A DNA stretch of 42,577 nt from the NCBI GenBank assembly GCA_023473795.1, contig JAMCYS010000064.1, positions 1-42,577 on the forward strand. The letters are read 5' to 3'. The notes under the pieces were generated by a model. The model made no database searches. It worked only from the letters and a program-made list of their open reading frames with translations, and had not been told where the DNA came from. The stretch's first letter is position 1. Each line of letters opens with the position of its first letter. Source of the DNA: Chloroflexota bacterium. GTDB lineage: Bacteria; Chloroflexota; UBA6077; FW602-bin22; JAMCYS01. Of this stretch, positions 34,629 to 42,494 are shown in pieces. The translations under genes were made by a program, and so were the position numbers.

Positions 34629-35567
34629 TCAGTCCGCCTGGGCGATGAGGGAGACGAAGGCGTCCTCCAGGGAGGGCCGGATGGGGCGATAGCGCTGGAC
34701 GGCGAAGCCCCCAGCCTGCAGCAGGTCTGCCAGTAGAGCGGCGCTCTGGCGGGCGGGGTCCAGCTCGACGTGCACGAGCAGGCCGTAGAGCGCCGCCTCT
34801 ACCACCCCAGGCTGGCCGCGCAGCAGGTCGGCCGCCTCCGCCGCGGGGCGGCAGGCGAACTCCCACAGCTCGCCCCGTAGAGAGTCCTGGCGCAGGCGGC
34901 TGGGACTGTCGCAGGCTATCAGGCGCCCGCCGTACATCAGGGCCACGCTGTGGCAGTGCTCGGCCTCGTCCATGTAGTGAGTCGTGACGAAGACGGTCAC
35001 CCCGCCCTCGGCCAGCTCGTAGATCAGGTCCCAGAACTGCCGGCGCGAGGCGGGGTCGACGCCGGCCGTCGGCTCGTCGAGGAAGAGGACCGGCGGTCGG
35101 TGCACGATGGCGCAACCCAGCGCCAGCCGCTGGCGCCAGCCGCCGGAGAGGTTGGAGAGCAAGACGCTCTCGCGCCCCTCCAGCCCGGCCATGGCCACCA
35201 GTTCCTGGAGACGCCGCGGGCGCTCGCCGGCGGGCACCCGGTAAAGCCCGGCGAAGAAAGCCAAGTTCTCCCCCACCGTGAGGTCGTCGTAGAGGGAGAA
35301 CTTCTGCGACATGTAACCGATGCGTGACTTCACCTCTTCGGTTTGGCCGGTGATGTCGAAGCCCAGGACTTGCCCGCGGCCCGCGCTGGGGGGCAGGATG
35401 CCACAGAGCATGCGGATGGTGGTGGTCTTGCCGGAACCGTTGGGGCCGAGAAAGCCGAAGATCTCTCCCTTCTTCACCAGGAAGGAAACGCGGTCGACGG
35501 CGGTGAAGTCGCCGAACGTTCGTGTTAGGTTCTCGGCCACCACCGCCGGCTCAGCGTTGGCTGCCAT
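34629..35567 (-). CDS. ABC-2 type exporter ATP-binding protein (second NBD)
   Basis: 312 residues. Complete nucleotide-binding domain: Walker A G-P-N-G-S-G-K-T-T (~residue 40), signature L-S-G-G-W-R-Q-R, Walker B V-L-F-L-D-E-P-T, D-loop and an intact H-loop (V-T-T-H-Y-M-D-E-A-E). The C-terminal ~80 residues are the accessory domain usual for CcmA/DrrA/YbhF-type ATPases. It resembles the C-terminal half of YbhF. Last gene of the exporter operon, overlapping the preceding ATPase gene by 17 bases. Energises efflux through the ABC-2 permease. Confidence 0.93.
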   Translation of the reverse strand: MAANAEPAVVAENLTRTFGDFTAVDRVSFLVKKGEIFGFLGPNGSGKTTTIRMLCGILPPSAGRGQVLGFDITGQTEEVKSRIGYMSQKFSLYDDLTVGENLAFFAGLYRVPAGERPRRLQELVAMAGLEGRESVLLSNLSGGWRQRLALGCAIVHRPPVLFLDEPTAGVDPASRRQFWDLIYELAEGGVTVFVTTHYMDEAEHCHSVALMYGGRLIACDSPSRLRQDSLRGELWEFACRPAAEAADLLRGQPGVVEAALYGLLVHVELDPARQSAALLADLLQAGGFAVQRYRPIRPSLEDAFVSLIAQAD

Positions 35568-36585
35568 CGCTCGGCCTCCTCACCGCCTGCTCGTGCCGGC
35601 GTAGATACATGAAGACGTCCTCCAGGGAAGGCGCCACTCGTTCGGGCGCGGAGGGGGCGCCGGCGCCGGCCAGGACGCGGGCCACCGCCGCCTCCTCTGC
35701 CACGCCCGCCACCAGCACGTGCAGCTTGTCCCCGAAGGCCTGCACGTCCTCGACGCAGTCCAGCCCCGCCAGATGGCGCTGCCAACGGCGGGGCTCATCC
35801 GATTCGACGGCCAGGACGTAGCCGGGCAGCAAGGCGCGCAACTCGTCGGTCGTGCCCAGTGCCAGCAGTCGCCCCGAGGCCAGGAAGGCCACGCGGTCGC
35901 AGCGCTCGGCCTCGTCCATGTAGGGCGTGGAGTAGACCATAGCCACGCCCCGGGCGCGCAGCGAGTTGAGGATCTGCCAGAACTCGCGCCGTGAGACTGG
36001 ATCGACGCCGGTAGTGGGCTCGTCGAGCAGCAGCACGACCGGGTCGTGGACCAGAGCCGTGGCCAGGGCCAGCTTCTGCCGCATACCGCCGGAGAGGTGC
36101 TGCGCCAGACGGTCGCGGAACGGCGTCAAACGGCTGAACCTGAGCAAACGCTCCTCGCGCTCCGCCCGCAGTTGCCGCGGCACGCCGTAGAGATCGGCGA
36201 AGAAGCGCAGGTTCTCGGCGACGGTGAGGTCCTCATAAAGGCTGAAGTGCTGCGCCACGTAGCCAAGCCGCGCCTTGACCGCCTCGGGCTGGCGAACCAC
36301 GTCGAAGCCGGCCACCCGCGCCTCGCCCGCCGTCGGCGAGATCACCCCGCCCAGCATGCGGATAGTCGTGGTCTTGCCCGCCCCGTCGGGGCCCACCAGG
36401 CCACAGATCTCGCCGGGCTGCACGTCGAGCTCGAGCCCGACGACGGCGCTGACGTCGCCGAAGGAACGGCTGAGGCCGCGGGCTGTGACAGCAGATATTC
36501 TTAGGCCAGCGTCTTCTGGAAGCGGCGGGCGCTGATCAGGAAGACCACCAGCCCGAAAACCGCCAGCAGGGCCACTTCGCTCCAT
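35551..36585 (-). CDS. ABC-2 type exporter ATP-binding protein (first NBD, H-loop variant)
   Basis: 344 residues from ATG 36585, the only standard start upstream of the ATPase core; it overlaps the permease gene by 85 bases and the SD is weak, so the true start is uncertain. Walker A G-P-D-G-A-G-K-T-T, signature L-S-G-G-M-R-Q-K and Walker B L-L-L-D-E-P-T are present. In the H-loop the His is replaced: Y-S-T-P-Y-M-D-E-A-E. The N-terminal half of YbhF-like proteins shows a similar substitution, as I recall. It likely pairs with the next ATPase as an asymmetric dimer. Confidence 0.9.
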   Translation of the reverse strand: MERSGPAGGFRAGGLPDQRPPLPEDAGLRISAVTARGLSRSFGDVSAVVGLELDVQPGEICGLVGPDGAGKTTTIRMLGGVISPTAGEARVAGFDVVRQPEAVKARLGYVAQHFSLYEDLTVAENLRFFADLYGVPRQLRAEREERLLRFSRLTPFRDRLAQHLSGGMRQKLALATALVHDPVVLLLDEPTTGVDPVSRREFWQILNSLRARGVAMVYSTPYMDEAERCDRVAFLASGRLLALGTTDELRALLPGYVLAVESDEPRRWQRHLAGLDCVEDVQAFGDKLHVLVAGVAEEAAVARVLAGAGAPSAPERVAPSLEDVFMYLRRHEQAVRRPSDGSQR

Positions 36586-37619
36586 AGGTACTCAATCCCC
36601 AGCCCCTTGAGGGCGATGCCGCGCAATATGCGCAGAAAGTAGGTCAGCGGCAGTAAATAGCTGATGGCGCGCAGCAGCGCCGGCATGTTCTCCAAAGGGA
36701 AGATCATACCGGAGAGCATGATGGCCGGCAGCAGAATGAACATCGACATCTGGATGGCCTGGGTCTGCGTATGCGACACGGTGGAAACGAGCAGGCCGAG
36801 CCCCAGCGAGCCCACCAGGAAGACGACGGAGAGCGCCAGCAGCAGCAAGAGGCTGCCGTTGAACTCGATGTGGAACCAGAGCAGGCCCAGCGTCGTGGCC
36901 ACGCCCACGTTCCAGAAGGAGATGAGCACGAAAGGCGTGATCTTGCCCAACAGCAGCTCCCAGGGCTTGACAGGTGAGACGATCAGTTGCTCGAGCGTGC
37001 CGCGCTCGCGCTCGCGCACCACGGCGAAGGCCGTGAGGATGAGCGACTGGAACTGGAGCACCAGACCGATGAGGCCCGGGATCATGAAGTTGACGCTGCG
37101 CATGTCCGGGTTGTAGAGCACCTGCGGGCGCAGCTCGATCGCGGGCGGCGGGATGGCCAGGCCGGCGCGCTGGGCCTGGCTGGCGGCGGCCTGGGCGAGA
37201 GCGTTGGCCGCGAAGAGGGCGGTCGAGGCCACGTTGGGGTCGGAGCCGTCGATGAGCACCTGCACCTGTCCGGTGCGGCTGGTGGCCATATCCCTGGCGA
37301 AATCGGGTGGGATGACGACGCCGGCCTTGGCGTCGCCCCGGTCGATCATGTCGCGCACCTGCTCGGCGCCGTCGACGTAGCCGACTACGTCGAAGTACTC
37401 GGTCGTAGTGAAGGAGCGTACCAGGTTGCGCGAGCTCTGGTCGCGCGACTCGTCGGCCACGACGGTCCGGATGTGCTTGACGTCGGTGTTGGCGGCGTAG
37501 CCGAGGAGCAGCACCTGCATCGGCGTCAGCAGCAGCACCATCGCCAGCGTGCGCGGCTCGCGCACGATCTGGATGAACTCCTTGCGGATAATCGGCAGGA
37601 TGCGGTCGAACATCCTCAC
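36501..37619 (-). CDS. ABC-2 type transporter permease (YbhS/YhhJ-like)
   Basis: 372 residues from ATG 37619, overlapping the adaptor stop (ATGA). One N-terminal membrane span (~residues 25-45), a large extracytoplasmic domain (~46-175), then five hydrophobic spans with the P-G-L-I-G and R-E-R-E-R-G-T-L-E-Q-L loop typical of ABC-2 permeases. It forms the membrane channel. Related systems usually have two permeases; only one is present, so it probably works as a homodimer. Exports an unknown hydrophobic compound. Confidence 0.92.
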   Translation of the reverse strand: MRMFDRILPIIRKEFIQIVREPRTLAMVLLLTPMQVLLLGYAANTDVKHIRTVVADESRDQSSRNLVRSFTTTEYFDVVGYVDGAEQVRDMIDRGDAKAGVVIPPDFARDMATSRTGQVQVLIDGSDPNVASTALFAANALAQAAASQAQRAGLAIPPPAIELRPQVLYNPDMRSVNFMIPGLIGLVLQFQSLILTAFAVVRERERGTLEQLIVSPVKPWELLLGKITPFVLISFWNVGVATTLGLLWFHIEFNGSLLLLLALSVVFLVGSLGLGLLVSTVSHTQTQAIQMSMFILLPAIMLSGMIFPLENMPALLRAISYLLPLTYFLRILRGIALKGLGIEYLWSEVALLAVFGLVVFLISARRFQKTLA

Positions 37620-39202
37620 AGCTGCAACCTCGCGTCCGCCGGCATGCCCGGCTTGAGGGCGTGGTCGGGGTTGGGCAGCGCCACCTTGATGGCGAAAACG
37701 GTGTTGGCGCGCTCGCGCGAGCTCTGCACGTTGCGTGGCGTGAACTCGGCTTGGTCGGCCACCTGGACCACCTTGCCGGTGAACGTACGCCCGGGGAAGG
37801 AGTCGACCGTCACCTGGACTTCGTCGCCGAGTTTGACCTGGCCGTACTGGGTTTCCGGCACGTAGACTACCAGGTGCACCTCGTCGAGGTTGGCCAGTTG
37901 CAGGACGCGCCCGCCGGGCGCCACCTGCTCGCCCGGGTTGACGAGCTTGTTGAGCACGACGCCGGCGACGGGAGCCTTAATCGTGGCCTTGGCCAGCTGG
38001 GCCTCGAGCACGCCCTGAGCGGCTTCGGCCTGGCTCACCTGGGCCTGGGCGACGGCCAGCTGGCTGGGCGTGGCGCCGTTCTTCGCGGCGTCCAGGCGGG
38101 CCTGGGCGGCGGTGACCGCCGCCTCGGCCGTTTGGTACTGGGCATAGGCCGCATCCATTTGCACCTTGAGCGACTGCGAGCCGTTTTGCATCTCGAGCAG
38201 CGAGTTGAGGTTGGCCTGGGCGACGGCCACGTCTGCCTCGGCCGCCCACAGCTGCTCCGGCGTGGCGCCGACCGCCAGCTTGGCCAGCTGGGCGTTGGCC
38301 ACGTCCACGGCGCCCTGCAACTGCGCCAGCTGCTCGGGCGTCGGCGGCGCCTCGGCGGATGCTATCTGGGCCTCCACCAGTTTCGTCGTCTCGTAGGCGA
38401 TACCCATCTGGGCAGCGCTGATGCCTTTGGAGAACAGCGGCACCTGGACCGAGTGGCTGGTGCCCTCATTGGTTCGGAAGGACATCTCCTGCGCGTTCTG
38501 CTGGGCCAGGTACTCCTGGTTCTTGGCTATCTTCAGCTGCCGGTCGAGCACTGCCTGCTGCTCCGGCGTCAGGCCCTTCACAACCTGGTCGAGCTTGCCC
38601 TGAGCGATGGCCAGGCTGGCCTGGGCGGCGGCGAGGTCCTGCGTGGTGGCGCCGGCCCGCAACTGGTCGAGGCGCGCCTGGGCCGCCGTCAGCTGAGGCC
38701 GGGCCACGGCCACCTTAGCGTTAAGGTCCTGGGGGTTGGCCAGGATGGCCTTGGCGTTTTCCCAGGCCACCCTGGCGCCGTCGCGCGCGGCCGTTGACTG
38801 CCGCAGCGCCGCCGAGAGCTGGCGGATGTCCTCCTCGCGGCTGCCGGCTGCCACCAGGGCGGCGTTGGCGCGAGCGACCGCGACGGCGGCCTGCGCCTGG
38901 CGCAGCTGGGCCTGGAGGAGAGCGGTGTCGATGGTGGCGAGCTTTTGGCCGGCGGCCACTTGCTGGCCCTCGCCCACGCCGACGCTGAGCACCTGGCCGG
39001 AGATCTCGGCGGCGAGGGCTACTTCGTCGGCCTCGATCGTGCCGGAGGCGGCCAGATACCCCGTTGGGCTGCGGGGCCAGTTGTCCCAGAGCCACCACCC
39101 CCCGAGCGCCAGGAGGAGCAGGAGGGGAATCAGCGCCCGGCGGGGCGGGCGAAAGGCGTGACGACCGGTGGGGGGCGTGGGGGCGACCGTATCAGCGCTC
39201 AC
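37616..39202 (-). CDS. HlyD/YbhG-like membrane fusion (periplasmic adaptor) protein
   Basis: 528 residues from GTG 39202 (complement), chosen because GGAGG lies 6 bases upstream; an ATG at 39241 would overlap tetR by 50 bases. One N-terminal membrane anchor (~23-41), then a biotinyl-lipoyl-like half (G-T-I-E-A-D-E-V), a very long Ala/Gln-rich helical hairpin (~95-420) containing repeated G-A-T-P-E-Q-L-type units, the second lipoyl half (A-P-V-A-G-V-V) and a beta-barrel domain. The helical part is unusually long for the family. It links the exporter to an envelope or outer layer. First structural gene after the regulator. Confidence 0.9.
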   Translation of the reverse strand: MSADTVAPTPPTGRHAFRPPRRALIPLLLLLALGGWWLWDNWPRSPTGYLAASGTIEADEVALAAEISGQVLSVGVGEGQQVAAGQKLATIDTALLQAQLRQAQAAVAVARANAALVAAGSREEDIRQLSAALRQSTAARDGARVAWENAKAILANPQDLNAKVAVARPQLTAAQARLDQLRAGATTQDLAAAQASLAIAQGKLDQVVKGLTPEQQAVLDRQLKIAKNQEYLAQQNAQEMSFRTNEGTSHSVQVPLFSKGISAAQMGIAYETTKLVEAQIASAEAPPTPEQLAQLQGAVDVANAQLAKLAVGATPEQLWAAEADVAVAQANLNSLLEMQNGSQSLKVQMDAAYAQYQTAEAAVTAAQARLDAAKNGATPSQLAVAQAQVSQAEAAQGVLEAQLAKATIKAPVAGVVLNKLVNPGEQVAPGGRVLQLANLDEVHLVVYVPETQYGQVKLGDEVQVTVDSFPGRTFTGKVVQVADQAEFTPRNVQSSRERANTVFAIKVALPNPDHALKPGMPADARLQL

Positions 39203-39845
39203 GACTGACCTCCTCGGGGAGCCGAATAGGGGACTGCTCAAGGCCGTGCTGGTAGAACGTGGCCAGCTGATCGATGATCTGCTGGCGGCTCTGCGGCCCG
39301 CCGAGCGGCAGGTCGAGATTTACGTTGGCAAGGTAGGTAGCGAGCAGACCGCCGATCATCGCCGGCAAAACCACGCGGAGGTTGAGCGGGCTCGTGGCTG
39401 GCAGGCGATTCTTCAGGTTGGGCACGACGGCGGCAAGGAGCGGGAAGAGAACGCGCTGGAGGAACACCTGCCGCAGTCCCTCGTCGACCAGCAGTTCCGG
39501 CAGCAAGGCGTGCAGGAGGGGCAGGTTGCGCTCGAGCACGGCCATGCGGTCGGCCAACAGCCCGGGCAGCCAGTCGGCATCCGGGCCGACGGCCAATTGG
39601 GCCACCAGACCGGGGGTGGTGTCGTCGACCACCCGCTGGGCGAGGCCGGCGAGGATGTCGCGCTTGCTGGCGTAGTAGTTGTAAAGGGTACCCTCGGAGA
39701 CGCCGGCGGCGGCGGCGATGTCGCGGGTGCGGGCGCGGGCGAAGCCGTACTTGCAGAAGACCCCGGTGGCCGCGTCCAGTATCTGCCGGCGGCGTTCCTC
39801 CTGGCGGGCCGCCTCCTCGGCGGGCTCACGTCTTCTTCGTGGCAC
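39192..39845 (-). CDS. TetR/AcrR family repressor of the exporter operon
   Basis: 217 residues from GTG 39845, with GGGAGG about 6 bases upstream; the GTG at 39878 lies within the operator palindrome and has no such site. N-terminal TetR DNA-binding domain: I-L-D-A-A-T-G-V-F, T-R-D-I-A-A-A-A-G-V-S-E-G-T-L-Y-N-Y-Y. The C-terminal helical domain senses an unknown ligand. It overlaps the adaptor gene by 11 bases and its promoter carries a perfect palindrome, so it most likely represses itself and the exporter. Confidence 0.93.
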   Translation of the reverse strand: MPRRRREPAEEAARQEERRRQILDAATGVFCKYGFARARTRDIAAAAGVSEGTLYNYYASKRDILAGLAQRVVDDTTPGLVAQLAVGPDADWLPGLLADRMAVLERNLPLLHALLPELLVDEGLRQVFLQRVLFPLLAAVVPNLKNRLPATSPLNLRVVLPAMIGGLLATYLANVNLDLPLGGPQSRQQIIDQLATFYQHGLEQSPIRLPEEVSRER

Positions 39846-39863
39846 AGGCCGCCTCCCAACATA

Positions 39864-39881
39864 TGAGTGAGTGCTCACTCA
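39864..39881 (-). promoter_or_regulatory. TetR operator palindrome
   Basis: TGAGTGAG-TG-CTCACTCA is a perfect 8-bp inverted repeat with a 2-base spacer, just downstream of the -10 box of the tetR promoter. The sequence is of the TGAGTGA-type seen at many TetR/AcrR operators. Confidence 0.85.
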
Positions 39882-39887
39882 GAGGCC

Positions 39888-39916
39888 ATTATGGGGCAAG
39901 AAGAGGGCCTTGTCAA
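39888..39916 (-). promoter_or_regulatory. Promoter of the tetR-exporter operon
   Basis: TTGACA (complement of 39911-39916), 17-bp spacer and CATAAT (complement of 39888-39893). Its predicted start site falls in the operator palindrome. Confidence 0.85.
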
Positions 39917-40004
39917 GGGGGTAGGCTAAAGAATTGCGGGCAGACGGTCGCCAACCTACAGAGCTTCAGCATCCCCTGCGGCGGCTGTCGGCTGGGCGCT
40001 TGGG

Positions 40005-40310
40005 CTAGGCGCTGAGGCTGTCGTCTGGCCCTGCCGTCTTGGCGGGTCGTTTCCCGCGTATCAGCCCCGTTGCCACCGCGACTGCGTCCGGCGGGTGCAG
40101 GAAATGCGTGACTTGCCTCATCCGTCCACTGATTGCCAACAGACTGCAGCCGTCTCCCCAGGCGTCACGTACGACGTAGACCACCGTTCCCCCGCCCTCA
40201 AGGCGCACCCATCGGTCGAAAGGGGACGCCTCGAACTGCCGACGGCCGGCTGGGACCGCCAGTAGCAGGTCAGAGAAGGAGTATCGGGTTGTGAGATGCG
40301 AGTTTTCCAT
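40005..40310 (-). CDS. Small hypothetical protein
   Basis: 101 residues from ATG 40310, with GAGGGA about 5 bases upstream. I do not recognise a family. The sequence is soluble, with a hydrophobic core segment (T-V-V-Y-V-V-R-D-A-W) and a basic C-terminus (R-G-K-R-P-A-K). It stands alone between the divergent tetR region and the DtxR-type gene. The SD and typical composition make it a plausible gene, but no conserved motif supports it. Confidence 0.5.
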   Translation of the reverse strand: MENSHLTTRYSFSDLLLAVPAGRRQFEASPFDRWVRLEGGGTVVYVVRDAWGDGCSLLAISGRMRQVTHFLHPPDAVAVATGLIRGKRPAKTAGPDDSLSA

Positions 40311-40622
40311 CTTAGTCCCTCGAACCACCGCGGCTCCTCTCCGAGCCGCCCCGGCCGGTTGCAGCGGCCGGTATGAAGGCCAGACAACAAACCATACGCC
40401 TCTGCCATAGCCCCCGGGTGCCGACAAGGGCGGGAAGCTGCGATGTCCCTCCTTCCGCGGCGGACCTGACCGCCTCTGGGGGAGGCGTGGCGTATCACGA
40501 ACGTTCCACCGGCGGCAGCGCGGTCCGCCGATCTGGCGCGTCGGCCAGACGGTCCGCGCCACCCTGCCGCCCAACAGCACAGCCGCCATGCGTGCCCGCA
40601 GTCGTGGCAACGGCGATCGCAG
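40311..40622. other. Gene-free stretch upstream of the small hypothetical gene
   Basis: About 310 bases. The only structure seen is a perfect 7-bp stem (CCGGCCG 40351-40357 with CGGCCGG 40365-40371) with a 7-base loop. No promoter was identified. Confidence 0.4.
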
Positions 40623-40852
40623 TCAAAGGAGGGCAGGCTCACTAACCAACAGACGGTCCGCTTGCGAGCACGTCGGACCGTCTGTGGCAGCGCCGATCAC
40701 CCTCACCATCATCTTGGCCGCCGCTTCCAGCCCCAGCACTGTCGAGCGCGAAGTGCCTTCGTTGGCTACCACCTCATCCCGTCGCGAACCGGCGCAGTGC
40801 GACACTATGAGCGTGCCGACCGAGGGTGACGCCGAGGCCACCCTTAGCCTCA
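40623..40852 (-). pseudogene. C-terminal (SH3/FeoA-like) fragment of the DtxR-family gene, out of frame
   Basis: Starting right after the L-L-P-G stop of the regulator, another frame reads V-R-L-R-V-A-S-A-S-P-S-V-G-T and then S-T-V-L-G-L-E-A-A-A-K-M-M-V-R-V, the usual ending of DtxR/IdeR/MntR-type proteins with an SH3-like domain. Adding one G to the GGGG run (complement of 40853-40856) joins both frames without loss. So the pieces are one gene with a one-base deletion, a frameshift site, or a sequencing error. Confidence 0.7.
40649..40685. repeat. 12-bp perfect inverted repeat in the 3' part of the dtxR frame
   Basis: ACAGACGGTCCG (40649-40660) and CGGACCGTCTGT (40674-40685) are perfect complements around 13 bases. 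It lies within the last codons of the disrupted dtxR-like frame and may be its transcript 3' hairpin or a separate DNA element. Confidence 0.7.
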
Positions 40853-41425
40853 CCCCGGCAAGAGCCGTTCGCGATGCAAGTACTCCAGAAGCAGGGAATC
40901 GTCCTCCGCGCCCTCGGCGATTCGGTCGAGCACTATCTCGCAATCTGTAGCCGCACGGGCAAGCGGAATGACAGGCTGGGGGGATGCGGCGCAGCGACCG
41001 GGCAGTGGATTGCCGTGGGGGCAGGTTTCACACGAGCCGACCATTGCCGCCATCCGCTCGACCACTGCAGGTGTGAGGGCGTGCTCCAAAGCACACGCCT
41101 CGGCGTGGACGTGCGCCCAGTCCACGCCGAGCACCTCGAAAAGCCAACGTTCCAAGAGGTGGTGGCGACACAACAAGTCCTCGGCCAACTTCCTGCCGCG
41201 CTGCGTCAAATAGGCGCCCCGTACCTTTGGCACAAGCAATCCGATCCGGGCCAGCCGTGCGATGGTGGCCGAGACGGTCGGCGCCGAGACGCCCATCCGG
41301 CGGGCCAGCTGGGCCCCGGTGACCCGAGCCCCGCCTTCACCGAGAAGATAGACTGCTTTGATGTACTTCTCGGTCGTCGCCGTGAGCTCCCCCGATTTCT
41401 GGCGCCGGTTGCCGAGTGTGGTCAT
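40850..41425 (-). CDS. DtxR/MntR family metal-dependent repressor (truncated by frameshift)
   Basis: 191 residues from ATG 41425. N-terminal winged helix (Y-I-K-A-V-Y-L-L-G, then V-S-A-P-T-V-S-A-T-I-A-R-L), followed by the metal-binding dimerisation domain: L-C-R-H-H-L-L-E, H-x-x-A-C-A-L-E-H and the characteristic C-P-H-G-N-P. Such proteins repress iron or manganese uptake genes when metal-loaded. The frame ends early at L-L-P-G; the SH3-like domain continues in another frame (see 40623-40852). DNA binding and metal sensing would remain in the short form. The neighbouring membrane-protein gene on the same strand may be its target. Confidence 0.88.
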   Translation of the reverse strand: MTTLGNRRQKSGELTATTEKYIKAVYLLGEGGARVTGAQLARRMGVSAPTVSATIARLARIGLLVPKVRGAYLTQRGRKLAEDLLCRHHLLERWLFEVLGVDWAHVHAEACALEHALTPAVVERMAAMVGSCETCPHGNPLPGRCAASPQPVIPLARAATDCEIVLDRIAEGAEDDSLLLEYLHRERLLPG

Positions 41426-41558
41426 GTGGCTACCCCCTCATCTACCTCTTGCCACCTTGGGTGAGACGCCTGTGCCCGCGGGCGGGGGGCCACCCGCAGC
41501 CAACCGCGCCCTGCCTGCGTCGCCGTTTCTCGGCCCTGCGGCTCCTCCCCCCGCGAAG

Positions 41559-42203
41559 TCAGGCCAACAGCAAGCGCGCTCCCAGCGCTACCATCACGAG
41601 GCCTGCCACCAGAGGGGCGGCCGTATCAACACGGCTGCCGAACCTCCTATGCAAGACGGTCAAGAGCCCCCCTGCCACGAAGCCAAAGGGCAGTAGGGAC
41701 AAGATGGTACCCAAGGAAAACGAGAAGACAAGCAGCGCACCGAAAAAGGCGCTCTTGACTGAGGCGGCCCAAGCCAGCATCGCCAGTTCCACCGGACAAG
41801 GGACGAGTCCACGTGCCAGTCCAAACAGGAGAAGCCCGCGCCGGCTCTTCGCGAGATCCGCAAACCTGCCGTGAAGGCAATGGCTCTCCAAACCGTGTAG
41901 TCGCGCTTGCCAAACCATCAGCACGCCCAGCGCCAGCGTGGCCACTCCTGCCAGCAAGCTTAGTTGAGCTGATAGGTCGGCCAAGAGGGTCGCTCCGGCC
42001 AAAGCGACCAGGAAGCCGAGTGATGTGTTGGCGACGAGCATACCGAGTCCGTACAACAACGTCAGAACCATCGTATCCAGGTTGCGTCCGCCGCGCGACG
42101 CCACATAGGCTGCCACCACCACTTTGTCCTCGCAGGGCTGGAGGACGTGGAGCACGCCGACGAGAAACGCACCCAGCAGTCCGTAGTCGGTTGGATCGAT
42201 CAT
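41559..42203 (-). CDS. DsbD/CcdA- or NicO-like membrane protein (TauE/UreH-type)
   Basis: 214 residues with about six hydrophobic spans. Two P-C motifs are in symmetric places: L-H-V-L-Q-P-C-E-D-K-V-V-V-A-A-Y near the N-terminus and A-R-G-L-V-P-C-P-V-E-L after the central loop. The layout matches the DsbD_2/UreH-type proteins and is related to NicO nickel exporters, whose first motif is normally H-A-x-x-P-x-H; here Cys-Glu-Asp replaces it. It could pass electrons across the membrane or move a metal. ATG 42203 has its SD-like GCGAGG directly adjacent, so the start is uncertain. Same strand as the DtxR-type regulator, 133 bases upstream of it. Confidence 0.75.
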   Translation of the reverse strand: MIDPTDYGLLGAFLVGVLHVLQPCEDKVVVAAYVASRGGRNLDTMVLTLLYGLGMLVANTSLGFLVALAGATLLADLSAQLSLLAGVATLALGVLMVWQARLHGLESHCLHGRFADLAKSRRGLLLFGLARGLVPCPVELAMLAWAASVKSAFFGALLVFSFSLGTILSLLPFGFVAGGLLTVLHRRFGSRVDTAAPLVAGLVMVALGARLLLA

Positions 42204-42225
42204 CCTCGCATCGGCCTACGTTGCT

Positions 42226-42494
42226 TCACGTCTTGATCAAACGGCGCTCCCGCGAAGCCTCGTTGCCTTTCTCCCCGTCGGCGTCTCGACGTTCGCGGTA
42301 ACAGCGCTCGCAGTAGACCGGACGATCATCGTGAGGTTGGAACGGGACTTCGGTCGGCGCGCCGCCCGGCAGCTCGGGCAGCGTGCGGGCAAGTTCTGGA
42401 AGCCAAGCGAGGCGAAGAACTGCTGCTCGCCCGCCGTGAAGACAAAGGTCTGTCCGCATTCACGACACACTAGCATCTTGTCTGCGCAGGCCAC
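42226..42494 (-). pseudogene. Zinc-ribbon domain protein, frame-disrupted
   Basis: From GTG 42494 (AGAGGT a few bases upstream) the frame reads L-V-C-R-E-C-G-Q-T-F-V-F-T-A-G-E-Q and C-P-S-C-R-A-A-R-R, the first half of a common small zinc-ribbon protein. At about 42350 it leaves the family pattern; the neighbouring frame then gives T-E-V-P-F-Q-P-H-D-D-R-P-V-Y-C-E-R-C-Y, the second half. A one-base change plus loss of the linker that normally carries a third C-x-x-C would explain it. If translated as is, the frame ends at 42237 (85 residues) with a nonsense tail. Function of the family is unknown. Confidence 0.65.
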
